Positions 36,463-49,177 of a stretch of DNA of 64,000 bases are shown in pieces. A program made the translations under genes and the position numbers. Origin of the DNA: Brachionus manjavacas (Eukaryota; Rotifera; Eurotatoria; Ploima; Brachionidae); the NCBI GenBank assembly GCA_019054805.1, contig JAHQIY010000007.1:439501-503500 (forward strand). The letters run 5' to 3'. The notes under the pieces were generated by a model. It worked only from the letters and a program-made list of their open reading frames with translations, was not told the DNA's origin and did not search any database. Every line of letters starts with the position of its first letter. The stretch's first letter is position 1.

Positions 36463-38326
36463 ACAGATTCAATTTTTATCGAGTCACCTAGTCAAATTTT
36501 TAAAAATTGTATAAATTTTGAAATTTTGTATAAAGACATTTTTTAATAGGAAAATTTTTATCATAAATTAATAAACTCCAATTAAATTAAGCAACTAAAA
36601 CCAAAAAATAAGATTTTTTTTTAATTAATTGTGATTAATAAATTTTATTCAAAACATGTAATTATTTTTTAATAAATCTCAATCAAAAATTTGAGCTAAT
36701 GAGATTTGCAATCTCAAAATTAATTCTATCGAATCTTTAATTAAAATAAAAAGAATTTAATTAGTTTTCTTTTAGCTTCAAAGCTTAAGAATAAAATTTT
36801 TGATGCTGGTTAACTTCAGAAATTCTGTTTCTTTTTTAATTTAAACAATCAAATCGTGCAATATAAAATATTAAAAAAAAATCAAATATTGAAAAATTTA
36901 AATGAGAATGATGAATAAAAGTTTTTAATTTACTCTTGCTAAAAAATCAAGTAATAAGGTCCAACTAATTTATTTTATTATAAATTAAAATTTGATAAAG
37001 GATGATAATGATAGAACGCAATAAAATGATTTGGTCTATCTTATACTCGGCGATGCAAAAGGTTTGAGAAGGATTCTAGGAATTGAATGAATGTTATTTA
37101 AGATTTTTAATGCTATGACCTGTCAATCGAAATTTTTAAAAAGACTTAGATGTAAACCAACTTTTAAATAGCATTCTAGGAAATGAATTTTTCTCCAAAT
37201 TCTAATTACAAATAAAAAAAGCACTCGAGACTTTCAAAAATGGCTAAAATTAATAATTATATTGAATTAAAATTTTGAAAAATATTTTATTTATAATTTT
37301 TAATTAATTGTCTTTGCCTCAAGTGTGTTAATAAAATTAAATAGGGTTATGTCCCTTATCTAACCTAGCCCATAAAAAGGGAGGCGCTCATCTCGTTTTC
37401 CAGTACTTTTTGAGCTTCGGCTCCGATCTGATCTACATCAAGTTGATCAATTTTTAAAAAATTGCGGTGCAAATGATCAATTTCGATCTTAAAGACTTCA
37501 CAGCATATTTTCCAGACAAAATCATAAAACAGAAAATTGTTTCCGCAAAGTCTAATTAAAAATACAGTTTGTTTTTTATATTTTTTATTATGACAGCTTC
37601 CTTTAGCATATTTTCTAGAGCTGTAGTTTCTCAAAAAAATGCACTAGAAAAATTTATAGGATGAGAAAATAATTAGATTAATTTTTTAATTATATTTAAA
37701 AAAATTTAAAGCGTTGGTGGACCAATTTTTTTAATTTCACAATAAAATTTAATCTAAAATCCTAAATCAATTAGAATAACAAAATTTTTGTCGATCTTAA
37801 AGACAAATTGATGTAAATGATCAAGTTTTAATGATCAGATCAAAGTTAGCTAATTTAAAAAGGTTTTTAACATTTTTTAAAAATAAATATAATAAAATGA
37901 AAAAAGCATTCAATGGTGAACAAGAGTGCGAAACTAATGAATGGGCACATATGCATACTACTATGATACTCGGTATTAGTCTAACAAAATAAGCTTTGCA
38001 ATCATTTAGATTAATAAATAAATAATCACTTCAAAAATTTTATTTTACAATCAAAGATATTTTGGAAAGCTTTCTATATTAAAAAATTAATTTTGTTATT
38101 TCAAAGTATGTCTATAGAAAGCTAATGATTACAAAATATCATTTTTGCTTGCAATAATTGCTTGAATTATCGATCACCCTTTAAAATACCAAGGTTTACG
38201 GAGTTAATTTTATTATTTGAGTTTTAGTACGAAACATAAAATTATAAAATTTATTCATTAGTTTTAAAATTTATTCATTAAATTTTAACTAAAAATCTAC
38301 ATTTAAATTAATCTTTAAAAATATAT
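36463..38326. other. Intergenic between convergent genes
   Basis: Mostly AT-rich. One minus-strand open frame at 37634-37365 stands out. It has a less A/T-biased end (KIDQLDVDQIGAEAQKVLEN) and an acceptor-like tract before it, but it has no start codon in context and no recognisable domain. It could be an orphan exon or mobile-element debris. Confidence 0.3.
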
Positions 38327-40871
38327 TTATTCAGCCAAAGAGACTAATTTATGAGATTTCTTAACATTTTGACCAACTGAGCAATTTACCGATTTAACAA
38401 CACCATCTCGATTTGTTCTGATCACATATTCCATTTTCATAGCTATCATTACCACCAAAGGATCACCTTTTTTTACCACATCACCAGCTTTAACATTGAT
38501 TTTGTCTACAACTCCTGGCATTGGTGCAATTGAATCATTGGAGTCGCCATCTCCAAGTGACAAATTTTGTTCTTTTTGATACTTTCTGTCATCAAGCTTA
38601 AATTCATACAATTTATCATTAGCAAACAAGCTAAATATTCCCGTTTCTTGATCTCTCGAATAGGATAACTTAATTCGATGACCGTCAATTTCACATTGGT
38701 AAAGTCTAGCTTGTTTGTCCAATACATTCAAATTTACGACATGATTTAGCCCATTTATACCAAGTTCAAAATTATTCTCATTCAAATATTTCACATTAAC
38801 TTTAACACTGGTTTTAGACTCGTTACTAAATACCAAATCGAATTGTTTTTCAGTAAAATTGTTAGTCCAAAAATTTGGTACTACGGAACCGACTAAGTTA
38901 TTGCCTAAAAAAATTTTTTAATTTAATTCTTTTTTCCTTTTATCGTTTGTACTTGAATATTTTATAGATAATTCAGCTTCGTAATTAATGATAGTGCTAA
39001 GAGCACAGCAAACAATCTCGTTGTCAATATTTGGTTGTTTTGCTGTTTTAAACAGCTCATCCTTGTGCATTGGTATAAAATCAGTGTGAACATTTCCATC
39101 AATGAATTCCTTATGATCACAAAGGCTTATAATAAATGGAATATTTGTAGTCAAACCGGAAATCTAAATAAAATTTGTCGAAAAAAAAATAACAAATTAT
39201 TTGTTATAAAGAAAAAAAATTTTAAACAGACTTTGTAATTTGCCAGGGCGTATCTAAATTTTTGTAATGCTGATTTTCGATCATCTGACCAAACAACCAA
39301 TTTGGCAATTAATGGGTCATAATGAACAGAAACTTCATCACCCTCTTCGACACCGGTTTCGACTCGAATGTTTTTATCTGTTACCAAAGGTGCTTGTAAA
39401 TACTTAAGCTTGCCAGCACCGGGCATAAAATTGTTGTTAGGATCTTCAGCATAAATACGCGCTTCAAAAGCATGGCCTTTTAGCGGAATTTCGTCCTGTT
39501 TTAGAGGTAAGCGCTCGCCACGAGCTACTCGAATTTGCCACTCGACCAAATCTGTGTTTGTTACCATTTCTGTGATCGGATGCTCTACTTGTAGTCGAGT
39601 GTTCATTTCCATAAAATAAAAATTTTGATTTGGATCCATTATAAACTCCACGGTTCCAGCACCGACATAATTCACTGCTCTGGCCGCCTTGACTGCGGCT
39701 TCTCCAATTCTTCGACGTGTTTCTTCTGTCAAACCAGGCTTTGAACCAAAAATTATCTAAGAAAACAATCAAAAATTTCTTTTAAAATTACAGCTGGGGT
39801 CTCTTCAATGATTTTTTGGTGTCTTCGTTGCACACTACAGTCTCTTTCGTAAAGATACACATAGTTTGAATGATGGTCTCCAAAAATTTGCACCTCAACA
39901 TGCCTAAAATAATTTTTTGCTCAAAATAGATATTTAAAATATAAATGAGCTACCTTGGCTTTTCGACGAATTTTTCAACCAACATTTCGTCATTGTTAAA
40001 GGCCTTGAGAGCCTCTGTTTTGGCCGATTGAAGCTGGTATATAAACTCTTCACGGTTGAAAGCAATTCTCATTCCTTTACCACCACCACCTCGCACTGCT
40101 TTGATCATAACTGGATAACCAATTTTTTCAGCTTCTTGTAAAAGCCGCTCTTCATTCTGATCCTCGCCGTGATAGCCCTCGATTATGGGTACCCTAGCAG
40201 CGCTCATTATATGTTTGCTGGTGCTTTTTATACCCATGTCTCTTCATTTTTTAAATCAAAAATTTAAAATCATTTATAAAGTAAGAAAATGTTATTGCTT
40301 TAAAATACCTAATGGCTTTCCATGGTGGTCCTATGAAGACGAGATCATTTTTGCTACAAAGCTGACTAAATTCATAACTCTCGGACAGAAATCCGTATCC
40401 AGGATGAATCTAAAATGAATAGAATGGTCAGATTTTATTGCAATGTAGACCCCTATTGATTACAGCTTGACAGCTTGTTTTTTTAGCCGACTCAATAATT
40501 TTTTCCTTTATCAGGTAACTTTGCTGAGCTGGTGGTTTACCAATGTAGATGGCTTCATCAGCCATTTTTACATGCAAAGAATCTCTATCTGCATCGCTAA
40601 AGACTGAGACACATTTGATACCGAGGCGATTGGCGGTACGGATTATTCGGCACGCTATTTCGCCCCGATTTGCGATCAAAATTTTGCTTAGAGTCATTTG
40701 ATTCTAAAGCAAAAATTATTCTACTTCAATTAGGTAATATTTTCTACACACCCTAAACAACATGACTTTTTCTTGTTTCCATAATTTTAAATTTTTAGCT
40801 GAGATTTCTTGCCTAATTATTTGCAATTGATTTATATGCAATTTAAAAGTCTGATTATTTAAAATTTTCAT
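38327..40871 (-). CDS. mccc1: Methylcrotonoyl-CoA carboxylase alpha subunit, mitochondrial
   Basis: This is the biotin-containing subunit that carboxylates 3-methylcrotonyl-CoA in leucine breakdown, acting with MCCC2 in the mitochondrial matrix. Eight exons: 40871-40752, 40703-40464, 40409-40309, 40241-39954, 39903-39792, 39756-39232, 39163-38953 and 38904-38327. They give 724 aa, close to human MCCC1. Exon 1 encodes a basic leader ([17 protein letters not shown]...), plausible as a transit peptide. The biotin carboxylase domain follows: [44 protein letters not shown]-grasp loop [23 protein letters not shown] and [10 protein letters not shown]. The C-terminal biotinyl domain has AMKM with biotin-accepting Lys689. 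GYHGEDQ and the IKSTSK context favour MCCC1 over PCCA. The exon 6 donor is GTCTGT, slightly weak. The exon 7/8 join replaces a frame that would otherwise stop. An internal ATG at 40697 would omit the leader. Confidence 0.93.
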
Positions 40872-41154
40872 CAGTTAATTAAATATTAAATTTAGACATC
40901 AATTAAGTTCATCAAAAAAAATTATTTATTTATTTATTAGTATTCATTTGAAAATTTATTCCCAAGAAGGAGAAGTTTAATTTTACAGTTACTCAAATGA
41001 TTAAAAAAAAACATAATGGATAAGCTGAGCAAGAAAAGTTACATTATATCATTCTGCTTCGAATGATTTAGTTAGCTCCAAAATGAGATAAAAAATCTTT
41101 TATCACCTATGATAGAAGGACATAAGTTAAGTAAATCTTTCAGACCATTTTTAA

Positions 41155-41300
41155 TACAGTGCTTTTATAAAAGGTGCAAAATGGGCTAAATTACATAATT
41201 TTACACGACTTTACGTAATTTTAATATTAGTCGGTAAAGTAATTTTTAAAAAATCCCGTAAGCTAACATTAAAATAGCTCCTAAATGCTTACAGTCAAAA
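41155..41300. mobile_element. Partial Tc1-like MITE, TTACG family
   Basis: The segment begins TACAGTGCTTTTATAAAAGG and continues with ATGGGCTAAATTACATAATT, TTACGTAATTTTA and ATTAGTCGGTAAAG. It shares order and words with 57440-57560 (ATTAGTCGGTAAGG) and with the nested element at 27317. No right terminus is visible, so it is a truncated copy. Confidence 0.55.
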
Positions 41301-41699
41301 AAATGAGGTTTTTGTTAAGAAAAATTTAAAATTGGCTTATTTTTCAAAATATTTAATTAATTTTATTATGAAAATCTAGAAAAAATTTTTACTTAATTTC
41401 ACCTAAAATAATACAATTCTTGGTAAAATTTTGTAATGAAAATATTTTATCATCGAATAATTTAAAAATGAAAAAAGTAAAATTTAAAAAATCTCAAAAA
41501 AACTTATAATCAAAAAATTTTTTAGCGAAAAATTTTATTAACACAATAATAAAGCTTTAAATCTTTAAAATCATAATTTATTCGTGATTGCTGACCTCAA
41601 AGATACTGCTGTTCGTCTTTCTACAGCCCTTGAGGTATCCATTAAAAGGCTCTGGTTAATTTTCCAGTCTTTGTACTTATGTTAACTTTACTTAGTAGT
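41301..41699. other. AT-rich spacer
   Basis: Low-complexity sequence. The last 100 bases may be the 3' untranslated end of the minus-strand LINE that follows. Nothing else is seen. Confidence 0.35.
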
Positions 41700-42870
41700 A
41701 GTAGTATTTATGACTGCAGCATGATTAATCACGCAGAGCCTATCAGCCATGTGACTGACGCCCTGTTGCAGTTTCCAACGTGTTTGTCTAGGTTGTTTTG
41801 GTATGAGCTGACAGATTGAGATTCTGTTATTTCGTTAGGGAGCGCATCCCAAATGTTTGCAATCCTGCTGTTAAAGAATTCATTCCTCTCTCCAAAAATG
41901 TTGATAAGCCTAATCTTTCGCATCTTGTATTGTAATGAAGATGTCTGATCTCGTGTGAGACTTTTGTTGCTCTATGCTGGACTTTCTCTAGAGTTATAAT
42001 GTCTGATTTGGTGTAAGGTGACCAGGCTGAGATGGCGAATTCGATTTAAAGATTTGAAGAAATTCTCCAAAATTGTTTTGTCTTGGTCAAATGACATAAG
42101 TCTTGATCCGTTAATCCTTGAGCTAATAGAAAGATCATGAGAGATTTGAGATGCCAAGTAGTATTTTAAAGTCCTAATAAATGAGTATTTTTATAGTAAA
42201 TAAAGTTTTTCAAAATCAGAGATTTTTAGACTTTTTAGAATATTTGACATATGGCACCTACTTTTTAGCCCTTTCATTTGTCTTAAAAAAATTTTTTGTA
42301 CAATGTTAAGATACTGTTTTGTTTTGGAATTTAGTGTAATGGTACCCCGACCATAGGTAAATTGAAATTTATCGGATTTATTCAATTGAATATTACCTGA
42401 ATAAAATTCACTCTTTAAAAATTATTTCCAAATTTAATTATTGTAAATTTATTAGGATTAAAATTAGTTTTTCATTTAATTCCGTATTCAGCACAAATAT
42501 TGAGCAGTTCTTGGAGGTTTGAATGTACAGGACTTAATAGGGGTATATCATATGCGTAAACAATTATGCAGACGTTATGTCTATTGAAAAGAGCACCTAT
42601 ATTTTTTGAAAAACACTCGTCGATTAAGTCATTGATTAGTATATTAAATAAACAGGGTGAGATTATACCTCCTCATTTAACCCCATAATTAATTTTAAAT
42701 TTTTATTATGACAAATGAGGAGCAATAATATTTTTTTTAATTATATCCAATAGTTAATAACCATTTATGATATTAATTTATAGAAAAGACCGTCCCTGTA
42801 GACTTTATTAAAGGCTTTTCAGCATCTTGCAAGACAACTTTACAACCTGATTTTTTTTTATGTTTTTAAA
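41700..42870 (-). mobile_element. Decayed LINE, palm to C-terminus of the ORF2-type protein
   Basis: Reading the minus strand from about 42700: GGIISPCLFNILINDLIDEC, AYDIPLLSP (a degraded YADD box), WK-to-stop and NFNPNKF. Then 42385-42191 encodes FTYGRGTITLNSKTKQYL, and 41923-41729 encodes FFNSRIANIWDALPNEI with LDKH, the well-conserved C-terminal block of many LINE proteins. Several stops and frameshifts interrupt it. It is 5'-truncated in the finger domain. The palm resembles the copy at 10.7-11.8 kb, so the two probably belong to one family. Confidence 0.75.
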
Positions 42871-43760
42871 AAAGTTTCAATTGATACAAAAATTAAATGA
42901 TTAGATGATGTTTTCTTATTAAAGCTATAGTCGTTTTTGTTGGCCTTAAATAGTCCTCGAGAGCTTAACAAAATTATTTTTCAAATATTTGAGATAAACA
43001 GTTAGAAATAGCTATTAATTTAAAAATTATTTTGAATTTATTTATGAAATAATTCCCGATTTTTCAAGTTAAAAAAAATATGATTAAAATTAGGTAGATT
43101 TCAAATTATTTGTGCATTAATAACCTTTGAGTTTATAAATTGAAAAAAATTAACTAATAGTGGATTATTTTGGACATCCGGAACTAACAGACTGATCCCA
43201 ACTTAGAAATTAAAAAAGTTCAATATATTCAGGACATTCAGATTGTAAAACAATAAGTTACAAAAATAGAAATAAGTTTAAAGTTTAATTAAAAAAATTA
43301 GAAAAATGAAATTAAAGCATAAAACTTATTATGTAAAAACTGAATAACCGCACTAAAATTACCAATGATTTAATTAATCAAAGAGTTTTGATGATTTGAT
43401 GAATTGTTGATTATTAAAATGAAATAAAAAAAAATTAAAATATTTTAAAGTTTTAAAATTTTTTTTTTTTTAAAGTTTATTTATTTTATGGTATATGACT
43501 TTGAAGTAAGGCTATTTGTAAAACTAGAAAAATAAATTATTATTATTTATTTGTTTTTCTGTTTGAGAATAAGCTCCTTCAGATAAAAAATAAAATAAAA
43601 TAAAAAAATTAAAACAGTTTAAGAATATTTTAAATTTGAAGTTAGTTATTTTTCATTTATTAATGAAAGGATGAGAGACAAAAATAATAATTAAAGAACA
43701 TAAATGAAAAAAAATAACATGAGAATCAGAAAAAAAAAACAAAAAACTTAGATCTAAGAT
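42871..43760. other. AT-rich spacer between LINE remnants
   Basis: No gene is supported. A CTCCTTCAGATAAAAAATAAA word at about 43571 resembles LINE 3' tails elsewhere in the window. Confidence 0.4.
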
Positions 43761-44930
43761 CTAAGAGTCAAAACATTTTTGTATAATTAGGTAGCAGCTA
43801 CATAGAGGAGTGGGATTCGTAATAAATCTAGAATCGAAGCCTCTTTGATACTCCGAAACAAGTCTATTAGTCAATGGAACTGAATAATCAAGAGCATTAC
43901 GGAGGTAATTTTCTAAGAGATTTCTTAATCTGTGGTCAATTTTACTAAAATTTAATTTATTTTCTGCTTCATAGAATAATGATTCAGAGGAGGTTCTGAG
44001 AGGAAGTTTTAGAATGCATCTAACAGCAGTATTTTGAATAACTTGTACATTTTGTAAACCTGGTTCGGAGAATGAGTTAAGACATGGAAAATTATAATCC
44101 AGAATTGAGCCTATAAGTTCCTTGTAAAGACTAGCTAGTGTATTATGATTGAGCTTCCAATTTTTTGAAGACAACATTTTTATTATTTTGAGTCTATTCA
44201 TGCATTTAGTCTTTACTTCTTATATTTGTTTATCAAAGCAGAGACTTTCATCAAAGTGCAGACCAAGAAATTTATTAGTTTTAAAAAAGGGAATAGTTTT
44301 GTTGAATAACCAAAACCTAAAGGTATTATCAAATTATCAAATTTTTTGTTTAAATTGTGTGGCTACATTTATTTGGGCAAATTTTCATCTTCCATTTGCA
44401 AAGCCATGGTTCTATTTCTTTTAAAAAGTTATTTATTTCTCTTTAAATTCTTCCTGTCTTTTTAAATATTAAGAAAGTAATAAGATCATCAGCCAAAAGG
44501 AGTGAGTATTATCTGTTCGAAAGATCAACTTTGAGAACATCATTAATATATATGCTAAAGAGTGAGGGGCTTATTACTGAGCCTTGTGAAACGCCTGTCC
44601 TAATTGGAAATGAATTTGATGTGAAGTCATTAATTTTAACCTTGAAAGATCTGTGAGACAAGAATGATCAAATCCAGAGGGTAAGATAGTCAGGTACTTG
44701 AGCTTTAATTAATTTATAGAAGAGACCTTCATGCCAAACCTTATCAAATGCCTTGGAAATATCAAAAATAGACCGCACACCTTTTTAGATCTGCAAAAAG
44801 ACTCAGATATTTTTTGAATCAAAAAGATAAGATTGTCTGCAGTTTCCTTAGTCGTCTAAAGCCAGATTGTTCATTTGCTAATATTTTATTATTTTCAAAA
44901 TATGAATAAAGTCTGTTGTAAGCTCTTCTA
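43761..44930 (-). mobile_element. Second decayed LINE, jockey-like
   Basis: The open piece 44201-43761 reads KMLSSKNWKLNHNTLASLYK, ELIGSILDYNFPCLNSFSEP and VQVIQNTAVRCILKLPLRTS, the region after the reverse transcriptase where LINE proteins carry a conserved thumb and linker (SIL.Y..P.W, IQN.A.R.I). Farther upstream on the same strand, pieces corresponding to NEQSGFRR, the palm and ADDLITF can be traced to about 44930 with many breaks. Its sequence differs from the copies at 10.7 and 41.7 kb, so it represents another family. Confidence 0.7.
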
Positions 44931-47345
44931 AATGATACAGAAATTCTCGAATGAAAGGCAATTGAAGTTGATGATCAATAGGAATGAAATTGATTTAATA
45001 GTGAATTTTTTATTTTTGAGCTTAAGTATTTCATTTTACAAATTTACTATTTATATATCTATAAAAAATAATATTAGAATTTTAGTATGGCTTAATACGA
45101 TTCTATTAGGATTTTTTTTAGTTTGAATGACTTCTTAACTCCAAAATATTCGACACCCTTTTCTTTATTTATGGTATTTATCTTTATATAACTATTGCTT
45201 GAGTGCTTTGAGTATTCATTCTTTTAACAAAACTACTATCAAAAAAGGTTTTTATATGAAAAGATTTTTTTTAATCAAAAAAGTTGTTTATTTAGAAAAA
45301 GCAAGTAATTTTTTATTTAGTAAAGTAAAATCTGAAGGAGCTCTAACTTGATATAGTATCCAGAGAAAAATTTTTTGGAATCCATGCGTAAATACACTAG
45401 AAGATGCCGAAAAAAAATTTAATCTGTAATAAAAGTACTTATCTGTGTTTTTTAAATTAAATTGTTGAATTTAAAAAAAAAAAAAATTTTATTATATCAG
45501 AGATGAATTCATTATTTTGTATCGATTTTATTATTTATATTTATTTTTATTGAGTGAATTACATTAGTTTACTATGAATATTTTTTAATTCAATTTGTGA
45601 TAAATTTTATAAAATTTATGATTTAAAAATATTAAGAGCCACAATTATATTTAAAAATTTTTATAATTTCTATATTTGAACTAGCAATTTAATATTCTTT
45701 TTAAAAAACAGAAAGACAGAATATAGCCATGACAAAATAAAGACACGACAAATTCTAGAGAAAAAAATATATTAAAGACTATATTTAGAAAAAAATATTG
45801 AAAATTTAAACCAAAAAAAGACAAACATGAGACTAATTTGAGAATTTTACTATTAGTGACAGATTATAAAAGTGAGAATATTGAAGCATTTTTAGGAGGT
45901 TTAGGTAATAATTTACTTATTGATGAAGAAAAAAATTGAAAAAAAATTAATTAGACTATTTATTCATTTGTATAATTTTGAATTCGATATTTTTTCTTTC
46001 TATATTTTTTTTCTTCATTATTTTTTTCAAGTGAATTCGGTAATTTTTGCTTTCAGGTAAATTCTATATCATCCAATAAAAATTTTTTTTATATTTTGTC
46101 TTTCTAAATTATTTCATACTGCCAGATAAATGATTATTTATAAGTAATAACTTTCTTTCAGATCTTTTAATAAAATCACGCTATGCAAGTATTTTGATAA
46201 ATAAATTTTGACTAAAATAATTACTAATTGATTATTATTTAGTAAATTTAAACATGATATCACAAATATTTTGATCAATTTTTCAGCTTTGAAAGATAGT
46301 AGAACCATAAATTCGACTAAAAATAAAACAAGGTAACAAATAAATTCATTGATTGCACTTTGTTGCGGATGGAAATTCATTATTTTGCTTAAATTATATC
46401 AGTTGGTAACCGAATCCATGTAATGTTTACACCTTTTTTTTTAGCTTATATAATTGAATTATTCGACTATTTTGTGATGTTCCTTACTATTTAATCGACT
46501 CATTAATTTGTATTCCGGCATTCAAGGTGTCAAGAGACTTTTTTTTTAAATGAGATCACTTTTTTTCTTTCAGCTTTGACAGATCCAGCTTTTTAAGTAT
46601 CTAGTCATGTTTTTTATGATTTTTATGATGAATTTCTAAAGCTTTTGCTTTAGAAATTAAAAATATAATTAATTAAAATTAAATTTCAATATAAAATTAA
46701 AATTAAATAAAATTCAAAGTATACTTATTAAGAAAATATTTTCATTTTTTTAAAAGATCCGATGGCTCTAAAATATACTCCTTTAAAATAAAAAAATAAA
46801 AGTTTTATTGAGTTTTCAACTTTATAAAACTGATTACTTAAAAATTTTAATTAAAAATTTCTCATTTCTTGATTGAAATTGACTAATTTCTGTAATTTTT
46901 TAATTCAAAGTCTAAATGCTTATATCTTTAAATAGAAAAACTAAGTTGAAAAATTATTAATTTTATTAAATAAGGCCCAGTAAAAAATCATAAATTAGCT
47001 TTTAATGTTTAATTCAAAAGTTTATAAAACATTGAAAATACATAGACAAATTAAATTGTTTATTTAAAGGTAAGTTAAATTTGAGCTTAGCTAAAATTTT
47101 AAACACAAGCATTTGAAATATTACTTTTTTTAATATAAAATGTATAATTCGTATAATATATTTTTTTTAAATATTCAGCGTCATATTTTATGAAAAGCAC
47201 TATTGGAATCACTAGAAAAAGAAAAAAGCTTATTTAAATGACAATTTTGTTTGAATAAGCAAGTTTAATTAGACACGAACAAACTCTGATATAAATTATA
47301 AAACATTTTGTTTTATTTAAATTAGATTTTTTAAAATTTTCACTA
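44931..47345. other. AT-rich intergenic, upstream of hmbs
   Basis: Low-complexity DNA. A small perfect hairpin (AATTTCTAAAGC with its complement around TTTT) lies near 46632-46660. No gene is supported. The last few hundred bases should contain the hmbs promoter. Confidence 0.45.
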
Positions 47346-48639
47346 ATGAGTTCAGAAAATTTAACATCAGACCAACTTGGTGATTCAAAACCAAAAAAAC
47401 GAACTCATTTTAAGATAGGTTCTAGAAAGAGCAAGCTGGCGATGGTACAATCTGAATAGTATTTTTTTTTATTAATTTATAAATTTTTTAAATTTATTGA
47501 AATTTTTCCAAAGCATCAAATCACGGATGGAACAAATGTACCCCGATTTTACCTTTGAAATAGTTAATTTTGACACCAAAGGAGACAAAATTCTGAATAT
47601 AGCTCTTCCAAAAATAGGTGACAAAGGACTATTTACCAAGGAGTTAGAGGACGCATTGCTGAGCAATCGCATAGACTTTGTTGTTCATTCTTTGAAAGAC
47701 ATGCCCTGTCAAACCTTGCCGGACAACTTGATTATTTCCGGAGTTCCGGAACGAGAAGATCCCAGTGATTCTCTGGTAATAGCAAAGCGGTGGACTGAGA
47801 GCAAAAAAACTCTGGATGATTTTGAAGAGAATAGCATAATTGGCACCAGCTCATTGCGAAGAATATCTCAGCTAAAAGAAAAATACCCCAAGCTTAAATT
47901 TGAGACAATACGTGGCAACCTACAGACTCGACTAAGCAAAATGGACGATGAGAAAAAATTTGATGCCATAATACTCGCAACAGCAGGCCTAAAACGAATG
48001 AAATACGATGACAGAATTTCTCAGATACTGCCACCTGAAATTTGTTTACACGCAGTCAGTCAAGGCGCTCTTGGTGTTGAATCTCGACGAAATGATATTG
48101 AAGTAATTCGCATGCTCAACAGGCTAAATGATGAGGAAACCCTGCTTCGATGCATTGCAGAGCGAACTTTCTTGGCCAAGCTAGAGGGTGGATGCAGTGC
48201 CCCGATTGGTATCAATTCTAGTATCATCAAAAACTCCATCATTCTAGAAGGAGCTGTTTTTAACCTAGAAGGAACCAGAAGAATTCAAGATAGATTCGAG
48301 ATGAATTTCAAAGATTTGCCAAGCGATTGCCCACTATTGACCATTAGGAACGAACAATCTGATTTAAATAACACAAAAATTGCTGAAAGTCCTAAACGGG
48401 ACTTGGAAGAATCACAAGATAATGACCATAGTCCAAAGCGTGCTAAATTAGACCAAAATGAAGAAACGCCTTTAGAACCGACCGTAAAACATTTTTGTTT
48501 TTTAACAGATTTGAATATAGATGAGAATAAAATGCTAAAAGCTGAATTATGTGGTTTACACTTGGCTCAAAAACTAAAGGATCAAGGCGCTGATTTGTTA
48601 ATTAATGAGATAAAAATACAAGTTCATGGAAGTCTTTAA
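47346..48639 (+). CDS. hmbs: Hydroxymethylbilane synthase (porphobilinogen deaminase)
   Basis: This cytosolic enzyme polymerises four porphobilinogen molecules into hydroxymethylbilane in haem synthesis. Exons 47346-47458 and 47514-48639 join in phase 2 and give 412 aa, longer than the human ubiquitous form (361). In order: FKIGSRKSKLAMVQSEYI (domain 1, split by the intron), GDKILNIALPKIGDKGLFTK, HSLKDMP with the catalytic Asp, GTSSLRR, RGNLQTRL, AIILATAGLKRM, SQGALGVESRR, LLRCIAERTFL, and EGGCSAPIG with the Cys that carries the dipyrromethane cofactor. All key motifs are intact. Domain 3 carries an insertion at about residues 320-360, rich in Lys, Asp and Glu, including PKRD and SPKRAK. This accounts for the extra length and might act as a nuclear-localisation-like basic patch, but that is inference. 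Confidence 0.95.
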
Positions 48640-49078
48640 TAAATAAAAAGTGCTCTTTTTTAACTATATTAAATCGTTATTATGTGTCGAATCAAAATTT
48701 AAATTTGTTATATTTTTTCCAATCGGAAAGATTTTAGATAATGAAAATTATTTTTAAGCTATTATTATGATTTAAAATTAACCTGAATTCAAATATTGTA
48801 CTTATTTAAGTAACCAAAATTTCAATAGATTAAATTACTTAATCGAATTAAAACCAAAAGAAAGAAAGAAAATAATTTTTTTAGAACAACTGACAAGTTT
48901 ATTTCAAATTAAAATATAAAATATTTTTTATTTCAAAAATTTTCTTAGATAATTGCGTTTATTATTTGCCATATTTTTTTAATTATTGTTTTGAATAAAA
49001 AGTTTAATTAATTGTTCTTTTTTTATATGCCAAAAAATTGTCATTTTATTAGAAAATTTTATTGTTTAAAAGTTAAAG

Positions 49079-49177
49079 TCTTCGGTTAAGAAAATAACTA
49101 ACGAATTAATTGACACCCTCGTTAAAAAGAAACTGGATGACTTTGAGCTGGCTAAAAAGCATGAAACAATGACTTAA
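49079..49177 (+). CDS. Orphan exon-like segment downstream of hmbs
   Basis: After an AAAG acceptor, 33 codons read SSVKKITNELIDTLVKKKLD, then DFELAKKHETMT and stop. The composition is balanced and amphipathic, unlike the flanking AT desert, so it looks like a terminal coding exon. No partner exon is certain. A phase-0 join to hmbs at a weak GTTCAT donor near 48626 would swap the last residues of HMBS for this tail. Alternatively it is a leftover of a lost gene. Low confidence. Confidence 0.3.
   Translation, partial: SSVKKITNELIDTLVKKKLDDFELAKKHETMT

Noticed and set aside
46138-46380. Hydrophobic minus-strand frame resembling membrane segments
   Set aside because: Phe/Ile/Leu runs are expected in AT-rich DNA; no loops, partner exons or family features.
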